From Solirubrobacter phytolaccae (GTDB taxonomy: Bacteria; Actinomycetota; Thermoleophilia; Solirubrobacterales; Solirubrobacteraceae), in assembly GCF_027587195.1 (NCBI RefSeq), contig NZ_JAPDDP010000031.1:1-64000 (forward strand): a DNA stretch of 64,000 nt, given 5' to 3'. A program made the position numbers and the translations under genes. Under the pieces are notes generated by a model that worked only from the letters and a program-made list of their open reading frames with translations, did no database searches and was not told where the DNA came from. Each line of letters opens with the position of its first letter. The stretch's first letter is position 1. Below, in pieces: positions 25,645 through 34,582 of the stretch.

Positions 25645-26426
25645 GACCGCCCCTGTGGCTGCGGCTGGTCGCCGCAGCGCTCGTCCTGGCGGCGTCCTTC
25701 GTCGCGGCCCTGGCGAGCTTCTGGTTGCTGGTCCTGGGCTCGCTGGGCTTGGGTTCGCTGGTCGCTTCCCTCCTCGCCTGCGGGGTAGCGTCGCTCTTGG
25801 CCTTGGCGGCCTGGCCGATGCTGTCCGGCCGTTGGGCGCGTGGGGCGCTGGTCGCGCTGCAGCGCCTGGCAGTGGCCGTCGCGGTGGGCGGGTACGCCGT
25901 CCTGGGGCTGTTCTCGGCCGAGCAGGTCCGTGCCGGGCTGATGCAGCGTGACGTGCACGCCACGCCGTCGGACGAGCTGGGGTTCTGGACGGTCCTGGCG
26001 CTGTTCGGGGTCGTGGCGACGGTGGTCGTCCTCGTCGCGCTGCCGGTCGAGCTCACACGGCGCCTGCGGATGGGTGTGATCGGCTTGCTGGCCGCCTCGG
26101 TGCTGCTCGGTACGGGCGCGGCGGTCGCGATCGCCGCGAGCGGCGACCCGTGCGACGGGTTCCGCTTCGACCGGGCGGCGTGGCGCGCCAAGGACACCCG
26201 CGAGCGCGTCGGCGAGGCCCTGGTTCGCTGCCGCACGCTGCACGGCATGCATCGCGACGACGTCGACGAGCTGCTCGGCGGCCAGTTCGTCAATTCGCGG
26301 CAGCGCGGTTACACGCTCAGGGTCTCCGAGAACGCGCTGGGCTGGCCGATCTACCGCACGCTTGTCGTCGGCTACGGCGACGACAAGCGTGTGCGTTCGG
26401 TCTCGCTGAGTCAGTCGGACGACTGA
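25632..26426 (+). CDS. Hypothetical membrane protein, paralogue 2
   Basis: A 264-residue protein with the same plan as its upstream neighbour: about five membrane segments, then a soluble domain starting GDPCDGFRFDRAAWRAKD. Shared positions include PLWLR at the N-terminus, FDRAAW, EALVRCRTLHGM and the final GYGDDKRVRSVSL, so this is a tandem duplication. The two conserved cysteines are kept. Its 3' end overlaps hflX, on the other strand, by 16 bp. Function unknown. Confidence 0.75.
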   Translation: MDGLRPPLWLRLVAAALVLAASFVAALASFWLLVLGSLGLGSLVASLLACGVASLLALAAWPMLSGRWARGALVALQRLAVAVAVGGYAVLGLFSAEQVRAGLMQRDVHATPSDELGFWTVLALFGVVATVVVLVALPVELTRRLRMGVIGLLAASVLLGTGAAVAIAASGDPCDGFRFDRAAWRAKDTRERVGEALVRCRTLHGMHRDDVDELLGGQFVNSRQRGYTLRVSENALGWPIYRTLVVGYGDDKRVRSVSLSQSDD

Positions 26427-27730
26427 CCGTTGCGCGAGTAGCGGCCGTAGCGCTCCGCGACGACCTTCGGCAGGCGCGCGGTCACGACAACGCCCTCGGC
26501 CGTGTCTTCGCGGCCCATCTCGCCCGCGATGTCGTGCAGCTCCGAGAGCAGGCCGCCCTCGCGGTAGGGCACGAGCAGCTCCACGTCCTTGAGCGTCTTC
26601 TCGAACTCGACGTGGATGCGCTCCTGCAGCTCCTCGAGGCCCTCGCCGGTCTGCGCGGACACGAGCACGCCTTCCGGGTGGCGGAAAGAGAGCTCGCGGC
26701 GGCGCTCGTCGTCGAGGATGTCGGCCTTGTTGAGGACGAGCATGCGCGGCGAGCCGCCGGCCTCGATCTCCTCGAGCACGTCCTCGACGGCGCGGGTCAT
26801 CGCGTCGAGCTCCTCCTCGGGCGCGCCGGCGTCGACGACGTGCAGGACCATGTCGGCCAGCACGGTCTCCTCCAGCGTGGCCGCGAACGCGTTCACGAGC
26901 TGATGCGGGAGCTTGCGGATGAAGCCGACGGTGTCCGTCACGAGGAACGTGCGGCCGTGCAGCTTGAGCGTGCGCGTCGTCGGGTCCAGCGTGTGGAACA
27001 GCCGGTCGCGGACGCCGACCTCGGAGCCGGTGAGCGCGTTGAGCAGCGTCGACTTGCCGGCGTTCGTGTAGCCCGCGAGCGCGACGTTGGGCAGGTGCGC
27101 TCGCTCACGTTCGGCGCGCTGGGTCGCGCGGGTGAGCTTGACCTGGTCTAGGCGGCGGCGCAGGACGGTGATCCGGTCGCGCGCGAGGCGGCGGTCCGTC
27201 TCGATCTGCGACTCGCCCGGGCCGCGGGTGCCGATGCCGCCGACGCCACGACCGGCGCCGAGCCGTTCGAGGTGCGTCCACAGGCCGCGCATGCGGGCCA
27301 TGTTGTATTCGAGCTGGGCCAGCTCGACCTGCATCTTGCCCTCCGCGGTGTGCGCGTGCGAGGCGAAGATGTCGAGGATCACCGAGGTGCGGTCGAGCAC
27401 CGGCGTGTCGAGCTCGGTCTCCAGGTTGCGCTGCTGGCGCGGCGTGAGCTCGTCGTCGGCGACGACGACGTTCGCGTCCGCCTGCTTGAGCAGCGACTTG
27501 AGCTCGGCGACCTTGCCGGAGCCGAGGTAGGTGTTCGGGTGGACGGTGTCGCGCTTCTGCGTCAGCTCGCCCACGGTGGCGACACCGGCGGTGCGCAGGA
27601 GCTCCTTGAGCTCCTCCAGATCCGGCGTCTCCTCCGACGCGGCGATGCAGAAGGCGCGCTGGCGTGCCCGAGGCTCGGCCTTCGGGGCGTAGCTGGACTC
27701 AGTTGTGCGGCCATTGCGAGAGCGTTCCAA
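26411..27730 (-). CDS. hflX: GTPase HflX (ribosome-splitting)
   Basis: A 439-residue GTPase that binds the 50S subunit and splits stalled or stress-damaged ribosomes. The N-terminal HflX domain has TVHPNTYLGSGKVAEL and the segment ELTPRQQRNLETEL, with a GIGTRGPGESQIETDRR linker. The G domain has G1 GYTNAGKSTLLNAL, G2 around DPTTRTLKL, G3 DTVGFIRKLPHQL and G4 LNKADILDD. No ATG or GTG is available, and TTG at 27730, three bases after a GGAAG, is the best start. It is divergent from dapE, 26 bp away. Confidence 0.93.
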   Translation of the reverse strand: MERSRNGRTTESSYAPKAEPRARQRAFCIAASEETPDLEELKELLRTAGVATVGELTQKRDTVHPNTYLGSGKVAELKSLLKQADANVVVADDELTPRQQRNLETELDTPVLDRTSVILDIFASHAHTAEGKMQVELAQLEYNMARMRGLWTHLERLGAGRGVGGIGTRGPGESQIETDRRLARDRITVLRRRLDQVKLTRATQRAERERAHLPNVALAGYTNAGKSTLLNALTGSEVGVRDRLFHTLDPTTRTLKLHGRTFLVTDTVGFIRKLPHQLVNAFAATLEETVLADMVLHVVDAGAPEEELDAMTRAVEDVLEEIEAGGSPRMLVLNKADILDDERRRELSFRHPEGVLVSAQTGEGLEELQERIHVEFEKTLKDVELLVPYREGGLLSELHDIAGEMGREDTAEGVVVTARLPKVVAERYGRYSRNGQSSD

Positions 27731-27756
27731 GGTCTTCCATTCTAGAGTCCCCGCGC

Positions 27757-28815
27757 ATGCCCGTAACCCCCGCCCCAGGCGAGTCCGAGCTGGCTGAGCG
27801 TCTGGCGGCGCGGACGCTGGAGCTGATCGACATCCCCTCCGAGTCGCGGGAGGAGTCCGCGCTCGCTGCGCACGTCGCGAATGTGCTGCGTGAGGGCGGT
27901 GCGGTCGTCGAGGATCTGGGCGACGACTGCGTGCTCGCCTACCCCGCCGAGACGCGCCCGTCCGTGCTGCTCGCAGGGCACCTGGACACGGTGCCGGCGC
28001 AGGGCAACCTGCCGGGCCGGATCGAGCGCGGGCATGTGCACGGGCTCGGCGCGTCGGACATGCAGGGCGCGCTCGCGGTGATGATCGAGCTGGTGCTCGC
28101 GCGGGCGCCGTACGCGGCGCTGTTCTTCCCGCGCGAGGAGCTGCCGTCGGTCGACAGCGCGTTGACGCCACTGCTCTCGCGGCACACTCTGGATCACGAG
28201 TTCGTGGTCGTGATGGAGCCGACGGACGGCCAGCTGCACGCGGGCTGCCTCGGCAACATCAACGCGGCGTGGACGTTCAGCGGGCGTTCCGGGCACTCCG
28301 CGCGGCCGTGGCAGGCCGACAACGCGATCCACCGCGCCGCGATCGGGATCGCCGCGCTCGCCTCGGCGCCCTCGATCCCGGTGGTGTCGAACGGGTTGAC
28401 CTACCACGAGGTGGCGTCGGTCACGCGGGTGGAGGGCGGGATCGCCGCCAACGTGATCCCCGACCGCTGCGTCGCGCACGTCAACTACCGCTACGGCCCG
28501 GGCAAGACGCCCGAGGAGGCCGAGAAGCGCCTGCACGCGATGACGGCCGGGCTCGGCGAGCTGGAGGTCACCGGGAACTCCGGCGCCGCGCCCGCCGCGC
28601 TGGACCATCCGCTCGCGCAGAAGCTGATCAAGGCCGGCGATCTGACCGTCGCGCCCAAGCAGGCGTGGACGCCGGTGGCCGAGTTCGCCGCCGCGGGCTA
28701 CGCGGCCGTCAACTTCGGGCCGGGCCAGACCGCGCAGGCCCACCAGCGGACCGAGTCGATCACGATCGACGGCCTGCTGCACGCCCACCGCGTCCTGGAG
28801 GCCTTCGGCACGTGA
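27757..28815 (+). CDS. dapE: Succinyl-diaminopimelate desuccinylase
   Basis: A 352-residue M20-family metalloenzyme that removes succinate from N-succinyl-LL-diaminopimelate in lysine and peptidoglycan synthesis. The di-zinc ligands are visible: His and Asp in LLAGHLDTVPAQ, Asp in GLGASDMQGALAV, the Glu pair in FFPREELPS, Glu in VVMEPTD, and the late His in TAQAHQRTES. The dimerisation domain lies at about residues 165-275 (WTFSGRSGHSARPW). It is the actinobacterial DapE type. It overlaps the aminotransferase gene by 4 bp. ATG at 27757. Confidence 0.92.
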   Translation: MPVTPAPGESELAERLAARTLELIDIPSESREESALAAHVANVLREGGAVVEDLGDDCVLAYPAETRPSVLLAGHLDTVPAQGNLPGRIERGHVHGLGASDMQGALAVMIELVLARAPYAALFFPREELPSVDSALTPLLSRHTLDHEFVVVMEPTDGQLHAGCLGNINAAWTFSGRSGHSARPWQADNAIHRAAIGIAALASAPSIPVVSNGLTYHEVASVTRVEGGIAANVIPDRCVAHVNYRYGPGKTPEEAEKRLHAMTAGLGELEVTGNSGAAPAALDHPLAQKLIKAGDLTVAPKQAWTPVAEFAAAGYAAVNFGPGQTAQAHQRTESITIDGLLHAHRVLEAFGT

Positions 28816-29930
28816 TCAAGCTCTCCCCGGTCCTCGAGGGCCTCGGCACGTACCCGTTCGTGAAGTTGGACGCCGCTCGCGCCCAGCTGCGCGCGGCCGG
28901 GATCGAGATCATCGACTTCGGCATGGGCGAGCCGCGCGAGGAGACGCCCGCGTTCATCCGCGAGGCGCTCGCGGCCGCGATCACGCCGCTCGCCCCGTAC
29001 CCGACCGCGGTCGGGCTCCCCGAGCTGCGCGAGGCGATCGCGGCGTGGGCGGGCCGTCGCTTCGGCGCCGCGCTCGATCCCGACACGCAGGTGATCCCGA
29101 CCATGGGCTCCAAGGAGGCCGTGTTCTCCCTCGCCCACGTGTTCGCGGGCGACCAGGTGGTCGTGCCCCAGCCCGCCTACCCGGTCTACGACCGCGGCGC
29201 GCGCTTCGCCGGCAAGGAGGTCGTCGAGCTGCCGCTGCGCGAGGCGGACGGCTGGCTGCCGGACCTCGGCAGTGTCGACTGGTCGCGCGTCGCGATCCTC
29301 TGGCTCAACTACCCGAACAACCCGACGGGCGCCACCGCACCGGTCGAGTTCTACGCGGAGGCCGCCGCCCTGGCTCGCCGCCACGGGTTCGTGCTCGCGA
29401 GCGACGAGGCCTACTCCGAGCTCTACTTCGGCTCTGCCGCGCCGCAGTCCGCGCTCCAGCTCGACGACCTGACCAACGTCGCCGTCTTCAACACCCTCTC
29501 CAAGCGCTCCTCGATGCCCGGCTACCGCGCCGGCTTCGTCGCCGGCGACCCCGCCATCGTCGCCGCGCTCAAGAAGTACCGGCCCAACGTCGGCGTCGCG
29601 CCGCCCGAGATCCTCCAGCGCGCGGCCATCGCGGCCTGGAACGAGGAGGACCACGTCACCGAGGTCCGCGCCCGCTACCGCGCCAAGCGCGACCTCCTCC
29701 TCCCGGCCCTCGAGTCGCTCGGCCTGCGCTCGGCCGGCGGCGACGCGTCGTTCTTCCTCTGGATGGAGGGCTCCGACGCGCTCGCGGCCGAGTGGCTCGA
29801 AAAGGGCGTGATCGTCGCCCCGGGCTCGTTCTTCGGCCCGGCGGGCGAGGGCTACCTGCGCATCGCCTTCGTCCCACCGCTCGAGGTCATCGAAGCCGCG
29901 ATCAGTCGTTTGCGTGCAGCGCCGCGTTGA
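28812..29930 (+). CDS. dapC: N-succinyldiaminopimelate aminotransferase (fold-type I)
   Basis: A 372-residue PLP aminotransferase. It starts at GTG inside the dapE stop and has [27 protein letters not shown], the substrate and PLP loop [20 protein letters not shown], the PLP lysine in [17 protein letters not shown], and LRIAFVPPL at the end. Placed directly after dapE, it should make N-succinyl-L,L-DAP from the keto acid. LL-DAP aminotransferase or a general aminotransferase role is possible but less likely given the neighbours. It converges on dapD with a 29-bp overlap. Confidence 0.87.
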   Translation: MIKLSPVLEGLGTYPFVKLDAARAQLRAAGIEIIDFGMGEPREETPAFIREALAAAITPLAPYPTAVGLPELREAIAAWAGRRFGAALDPDTQVIPTMGSKEAVFSLAHVFAGDQVVVPQPAYPVYDRGARFAGKEVVELPLREADGWLPDLGSVDWSRVAILWLNYPNNPTGATAPVEFYAEAAALARRHGFVLASDEAYSELYFGSAAPQSALQLDDLTNVAVFNTLSKRSSMPGYRAGFVAGDPAIVAALKKYRPNVGVAPPEILQRAAIAAWNEEDHVTEVRARYRAKRDLLLPALESLGLRSAGGDASFFLWMEGSDALAAEWLEKGVIVAPGSFFGPAGEGYLRIAFVPPLEVIEAAISRLRAAPR

Positions 29931-30858
29931 GGCCCTGCCAGTTGCCTGAGCGGGGCAGCGCCTCGACCGTGCCGGTCTTGGAGTTGCGGCGGAAGAGCAG
30001 GCCGTTCGCGCCGCTGAGGTCGCGGCCCTTGACGGTCTCGCCGTCCGGGAGGGTGATGATCGTGCCCGCGGTGACGTAGAGGCCGGCCTCGACCGTGCAT
30101 TCGTCGCCGAGCGAGATGCCGATGCCCGCGTTCGCGCCGAGCAGGCAGCGCTCGCCGATCGAGATGACCTCGGCGCCGCCGCCCGAGAGGGTGCCCATGA
30201 TCGATGCGCCGCCGCCGACGTCGGAGCCGTCGCCGACGAGGACGCCCGCGCTGATGCGGCCCTCGACCATGCTCGTGCCGAGCGTGCCGGCGTTGAAGTT
30301 CACGAAGCCCTCGTGCATGACGGTCGTGCCCTCGGCGAGGTGGGCGCCGAGGCGGACGCGGTCGGCGTCGGCGACGCGCACGCCGGCCGGCGCGACGTAG
30401 TCGGTCATGCGCGGGAACTTGTCGACGCTGAAGACCTGCACCGCGATGCCGTTCGCCCGGGCCTTGAGCTGCACCGCGGTCAGGTTCGCGGGATCGACGG
30501 GGCCGACGCTCGTCCAGGCCACGTTCGGCAGCACGCCGAAGAGGCCCTCGAGGTTGATCGTGTGCGGCTTGACGAGCCGGTGGCTGAGCAGGTGCAGGCG
30601 CAGGTAGGCGTCGGCGGTGTTGCGCGGCGGCGTGCTCAAGTCGGCGATCCGGGTCATCACGGACGCCTGGCGCACGTCGCGCAGGTCGTCGGAGCGCTGG
30701 CCGGTCGGCAGGCCGTGCTCGGCCGCCGCCTCCGCGCTCAGCTCGGTGAGGACCGACACGCCCTCGCCGCCGAGCTGCGGCGCGGGATAGAACACCTCCA
30801 GGATCCGGTCGCCCGAGTACGTCGCCAGCCCGGCACCCCAGGCCCCACCTTCGATCAT
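29902..30858 (-). CDS. dapD: Tetrahydrodipicolinate N-succinyltransferase
   Basis: A 318-residue enzyme that succinylates tetrahydrodipicolinate with succinyl-CoA. The C-terminal left-handed beta-helix carries hexapeptide repeats ([59 protein letters not shown]). The N-terminal domain and the 318-residue length match the actinobacterial DapD type. An AAGGAG stands 6 nt before the ATG. The start overlaps the stop of the NmrA-like gene by 4 bp. It is last in the - strand run miaA-dapF-NmrA-dapD. Confidence 0.92.
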   Translation of the reverse strand: MIEGGAWGAGLATYSGDRILEVFYPAPQLGGEGVSVLTELSAEAAAEHGLPTGQRSDDLRDVRQASVMTRIADLSTPPRNTADAYLRLHLLSHRLVKPHTINLEGLFGVLPNVAWTSVGPVDPANLTAVQLKARANGIAVQVFSVDKFPRMTDYVAPAGVRVADADRVRLGAHLAEGTTVMHEGFVNFNAGTLGTSMVEGRISAGVLVGDGSDVGGGASIMGTLSGGGAEVISIGERCLLGANAGIGISLGDECTVEAGLYVTAGTIITLPDGETVKGRDLSGANGLLFRRNSKTGTVEALPRSGNWQGLNAALHAND

Positions 30859-31715
30859 GCCTGCTCCTTGAATGCGTCCACGTGGTCCTTCGCGAAGTCG
30901 TCGATGCTGCGGGGCTCGCGGCCCAGCGCGTCCTTGACGCCGGACGTCACCATCTGCAGCGCGCCGGCCGAGTAGAGCTCGAACTGCTCGCTCAGGCCCT
31001 CCGCGTTCCACGGCGGGACCCCGGCGCGCACGAGCTCGCGCTTGAGCGCCTCGACCGAGATCTCCTGCACCTCGATCTCCCGCCCGGCGGCCGCGAACAC
31101 CCGCTTCGCCTGGTCACGATAGGAGACGGCCTCGGGCCCGGACAGGCCGTAGGCCTTGCCCTCGTGGCCTTCCTCGGTGAGCGCGACCGCGGCGACCTCG
31201 GCCACGTCGCGGGCGTCGACGAGGCTGAACGCGGCGTCGGGGACCGGCGAGTAGAACGTGCCGTCGAGCACGCGCGAGCCCCACGCGAGCGTGTTCTGCA
31301 TGAAGCTCGTCGGGCGCAGCAGCGTCCAGCCCATGCCGGAGTCCTTGAGCGCCTGCTCGACGCGGGCGTGCGTGCGGGCGAAGCGCAGCGGCGCCTCGGG
31401 GTTCGCGCCGATCACGCTGAGCTTGACGACGTGCTGGACGCCCGCTTCCTTCGCGGTCTCCAGGAAGGCCTGCTCGAACTCGGACTGCATCGGGCCGATC
31501 GGCGAGCACAGGTACGCCCGGGTGACGCCCTCGAGCGCCGGGCCGAGCGTGCGCGGGTCACCGAGGTCGCCCGTGACCGGCTCGAAGCCGAGATCGCGCA
31601 GATGGTGGGCCTTGGTCTCGTCGCGCACCAGCGCGTGGGCCTCGGCGCCGCGGGCCTTGAGCGCCTTGATGACCTCCATCCCGGTCGTCCCGGTCGCACC
31701 GGTCACCAGCAGCAT
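30855..31715 (-). CDS. NmrA-like NAD(P)-binding protein
   Basis: A 286-residue atypical short-chain dehydrogenase of the NmrA/QOR2 type. The dinucleotide loop is [16 protein letters not shown], followed by [16 protein letters not shown] and [21 protein letters not shown]. There is no clear Tyr-x-x-x-Lys catalytic pair, as is normal in this group. It may reduce quinones or act as an NAD(P)(H) sensor. The ATG directly follows the dapF stop, with no gap, so it is coupled to dapF. I see no known link to lysine synthesis. Confidence 0.86.
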   Translation of the reverse strand: MLLVTGATGTTGMEVIKALKARGAEAHALVRDETKAHHLRDLGFEPVTGDLGDPRTLGPALEGVTRAYLCSPIGPMQSEFEQAFLETAKEAGVQHVVKLSVIGANPEAPLRFARTHARVEQALKDSGMGWTLLRPTSFMQNTLAWGSRVLDGTFYSPVPDAAFSLVDARDVAEVAAVALTEEGHEGKAYGLSGPEAVSYRDQAKRVFAAAGREIEVQEISVEALKRELVRAGVPPWNAEGLSEQFELYSAGALQMVTSGVKDALGREPRSIDDFAKDHVDAFKEQA

Positions 31716-32528
31716 CTATTCGGCCTCCATGTCTTTCAAGAACTCCTCGCTCAGCTCGGCGCGGTAGATCGGCTTGGCCCATCCGGTCAGGTCCACGTGC
31801 AGCGACTCGTCGACGTCCACGACCAGCTCGCCACCGTCCAGGTGGACGGTCACGGGCGAGTCGCCGCCGCGGACCACGTGGGCCACGGCCGCGCCGCTCG
31901 CGCCGGTTCCGCTCGACAGCGTCTCCCCCACACCGCGCTCGAAGATGCGCGCGCGGATCGCGTCCGGGGCGATCTCGGTCCAGAAGGACACGTTCGTGCG
32001 GTTGGGGAACAGCTCGCTGTGCTCGATCCCCGGCCCGATCTTCGCCAGGTCCAGCGCGTCGGGATCCTCGACGCGGATCGCGCACTGCGGGTTGCCGATC
32101 GCGACGTGCTGGAAGCGGAAGCCGGCCACTTCGCCCGTGCCGTCCGGGCCGCCGCTCGGGAAGTTGGGCGAGCTCAGGCTCGCGCGGCCCATGTCCACGC
32201 TGCACGTCGTCGGCGACGTGATCGTCGGGCGGATCTCCCCGGCGAGCGTCTGGATCGAGAACGTGTCCGCGTCCGTCCAGTGGCGACGCAGGTACAGGAT
32301 CGCCTCGCGCGCCCCGTTGCCGGAGAGCTCGGCCTCGCTGCCGTCGGGGTTGTAGATCCGCAGCCGCGCGACGTAGCCCGGCTCATCCGGTTTGGTGAGC
32401 ACGAGCACGCCGTCCGCACCCGGCCCGAAGTGGGGATCGCACAGCGTCTTGATCGTCCGCGCGGACAGCTCGACCTCCTCGAAGATGAGGTAGTCGTTGC
32501 CCAGCGCCTGCCATTTTTCGAAGCGCAC
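31716..32528 (-). CDS. dapF: Diaminopimelate epimerase homologue lacking both catalytic cysteines
   Basis: A 270-residue protein of the DAP epimerase fold. Family motifs are LGNDYLIFEE at the N-terminus, PHFGPGADGVLVL, IYNPDGSEAELSGNGAREA, AIGNPQCAI and ERGVGETLSSGTGASGAA. In known epimerases the two motifs read CGNGxR and ACGTGA, and the cysteines are the acid and base. Here both are serine (Ser69, codon TCC; Ser206, codon AGC). The remaining cysteines (30, 109, 149) lie elsewhere. The start is GTG. The gene lies 4 nt after miaA, in a dap gene cluster, so DAP epimerisation remains the best guess for its role, but the chemistry would have to differ. Confidence 0.88.
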   Translation of the reverse strand: MRFEKWQALGNDYLIFEEVELSARTIKTLCDPHFGPGADGVLVLTKPDEPGYVARLRIYNPDGSEAELSGNGAREAILYLRRHWTDADTFSIQTLAGEIRPTITSPTTCSVDMGRASLSSPNFPSGGPDGTGEVAGFRFQHVAIGNPQCAIRVEDPDALDLAKIGPGIEHSELFPNRTNVSFWTEIAPDAIRARIFERGVGETLSSGTGASGAAVAHVVRGGDSPVTVHLDGGELVVDVDESLHVDLTGWAKPIYRAELSEEFLKDMEAE

Positions 32529-32532
32529 CGGC

Positions 32533-33390
32533 CTAGATCATGGCGACAAGCTCGGCGGCCACGTCCTCCGGGGCGCGATCCGTCATGTCGACGAGGTGCG
32601 CGCCGGGCAGCTTGCGCAGCCACGTGAGCTGGCGCTTGGCGTAGCGGCGGGTGTTGGTCTTCATCGCCTCGACGTCGCCTCGGAGCAGCTCGTCGAACCC
32701 GACGGCGCGGCGGGCGGTGGCGCCGGCGGTGTGCTGGACGCGCCGCACCTCCTCGGCCGCGCCCGCCGCGACCATCGCGTCTACACGGGCGTTGATGCGT
32801 TCGTACAGCGCCTCGCGGTCCATCACGAGCGCGGCGAGGAGCGTCGGGTGGCGGGTGTGCTCGGTCCACAGCTGGTCGCCGCTCGGGGGCTCCTGCCCGA
32901 CCGCGAGCAGCTCGTGCGCGCGGAGGATGCGGTGCGTGTCGGTGGGCTTGATGTCGAGGTGCGGCGGGAGCTCGGCGTGCAGCTCGGCGAGGTCGCGGGC
33001 GGCGAGTGCTTCGCGGATCGCCGGGTCGACGGGCGGGCGCAGGTCGAGGTCCGCGAGCGCGGCGCGCAGGTACAGGCCGGTGCCGCCGACGACGATCGGT
33101 CGCCTGCCTGTTGCGATCAGCCCGTCGATGGTGGCGTGCGCCTCGTGCGCGAAGGCGCCGGCCGAGTAGGTCTGGTCGATCGGCACGAAGCCCAGCAGCC
33201 GGTGCTCGAGCTGCGTCTGCTCGTGCGCGTCGGCGGCGCCGGTGAGGATCGGCAGGCCCGCATAGACCTGCATCGCGTCGGCGGAGACCGCCACTGGGTC
33301 CTCCCCGCGCTGGCGGAGCTGCTCCGCGACCGCGATGGCCACGGCGGTCTTGCCGACTCCTGTCGGCCCGAATACGGCGATGACGCGCAC
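32533..33390 (-). CDS. miaA: tRNA dimethylallyltransferase
   Basis: A 285-residue enzyme that adds a dimethylallyl group to A37 of tRNAs reading codons that start with U. The P-loop is VFGPTGVGKTAVAI, followed by the tRNA-binding VSADAMQVYAGLPILTG (SADSRQVY in most species), IVVGGTGLYLRAAL, and the C-terminal KTNTRRYAKRQLTWLRKLP. The length is slightly below the family average of about 300. The start is GTG, 25 bp from the divergent FIST gene. Its product is further modified by MiaB, which is encoded at 42.1-43.4 kb. Confidence 0.93.
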   Translation of the reverse strand: MRVIAVFGPTGVGKTAVAIAVAEQLRQRGEDPVAVSADAMQVYAGLPILTGAADAHEQTQLEHRLLGFVPIDQTYSAGAFAHEAHATIDGLIATGRRPIVVGGTGLYLRAALADLDLRPPVDPAIREALAARDLAELHAELPPHLDIKPTDTHRILRAHELLAVGQEPPSGDQLWTEHTRHPTLLAALVMDREALYERINARVDAMVAAGAAEEVRRVQHTAGATARRAVGFDELLRGDVEAMKTNTRRYAKRQLTWLRKLPGAHLVDMTDRAPEDVAAELVAMI

Positions 33391-33415
33391 GGGTGGGCAG
33401 TATCGTCACCCAGGC

Positions 33416-34582
33416 ATGTCCGTCCGCGTGGGAACCGGTTTGTCGACGCTCGCCGAGCCGCGAGCCGCCGCTTTGGACGCGGCCTCCGCGGCCGCCGCCG
33501 AGCTCGGCGACGCGCGCTGTGACCTCGTCGTCCTGTTCGCGTCCGGCGGTGTGCTGGGCGCGCCGGAGCTGGTGCTCGAGGCCGTCCACGAGATCCTCGC
33601 CCCGGAAGCGTTGATCGGCTGCGGCGCCGGCGGCGTGATCGGCCACGGGCGGGAGATCGAGAACGGCACCGCGGTGTCGGTCTGGGCCGCTTCGCTCGGT
33701 GAGGGCCACGCCACGTCGTTCCACGCCGCGGTCGAGGAGATCGAGCAGGGCACGGGCGCGCTGACCGGCATGGCGGACCTGACGGGCGCGGACGGCGCGG
33801 TGTTGCTCAGCGACCCAGTGACCTTCCCCACCGACGCGGTGCTGCGCTTCCTGAGCGAGTCGACGCCGATGCTGCCGCTGATCGGCGGGCTCGCGTCCGG
33901 GCAGCGCCTGGAAGAGGACGAGACGGTGCTGTTCATCGACGAGCGCGTGGTCGGCGAGGGCGCGGTCGGCATCCGGCTCGACGGCGTGGAGATGCTGCCG
34001 GCCGTGTCGCAGGGCGCCGCGCCGATCGGGCCCGAGCTGACGATCACCGCCGGCGAAGGCCACGTGATCGGCGAGCTGGCGGGCAAGCCGGCGCTGGAGA
34101 AGCTCCGCGACACGATCGAGGAGCTCCCGCCCGAGGAGCTGCGGCTCGTGCAGGGCGGGCTGCTCGTCGGGATCGTCGTGGACGCCAACAAGCCCGACTA
34201 CCTGCAGGGCGACTTCCTCGTCCGCGGGCTCGTCGGCGCCGATCCGGAGACCGGCCAGGTCGCGGTCGCCGCGGACGTGCACCCCGGGCAGGTCGTGCGG
34301 CTGCACGCGCGGGACGCGGAGAGCGCGGATCGCGACCTGCGCGAGGCTTTGAGCATCCGCATGACGGCGCTGGGCGGCCGGCCGCCGGCGGGAGCCTTGG
34401 TGTTCGCCTGCAACGGGCGGGGCCGCAGCATGTTCGGCCGCTCCGACCACGACGCCGAAGTCGTGCTCGACGCGCTGGGCGGCGCCCCGGCCGCCGGGTT
34501 CTTCGCCGCGGGCGAGATCGGCCCGGTCGGCGGTGGCTACTTCTTGCATTCCTTTACGGCGACGGTGGCGGTGTTCGCATGA
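33416..34582 (+). CDS. FIST N/C domain protein (putative sensory)
   Basis: A 388-residue cytoplasmic protein with the FIST_N (about 30-220) and FIST_C (about 225-370) domains. Supporting motifs are LIGCGAGGVIGHGREIENGT, LPLIGGLASGQRLEEDETVL and, near the end, FACNGRGRSMFG with GFFAAGEIGPVGGGYFLHSF. FIST domains are predicted to bind small ligands such as amino acids in signal transduction. No output domain is attached. It overlaps the SDR gene by 4 bp. The function is unknown beyond the domain call. Confidence 0.88.
   Translation: MSVRVGTGLSTLAEPRAAALDAASAAAAELGDARCDLVVLFASGGVLGAPELVLEAVHEILAPEALIGCGAGGVIGHGREIENGTAVSVWAASLGEGHATSFHAAVEEIEQGTGALTGMADLTGADGAVLLSDPVTFPTDAVLRFLSESTPMLPLIGGLASGQRLEEDETVLFIDERVVGEGAVGIRLDGVEMLPAVSQGAAPIGPELTITAGEGHVIGELAGKPALEKLRDTIEELPPEELRLVQGGLLVGIVVDANKPDYLQGDFLVRGLVGADPETGQVAVAADVHPGQVVRLHARDAESADRDLREALSIRMTALGGRPPAGALVFACNGRGRSMFGRSDHDAEVVLDALGGAPAAGFFAAGEIGPVGGGYFLHSFTATVAVFA

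Noticed and set aside
27703-27741. Short ATG frame (13 codons) overlapping the hflX start
   Set aside because: It is too short and out of frame. The ATG lies next to the hflX ribosome site but reads into a stop after 13 codons.
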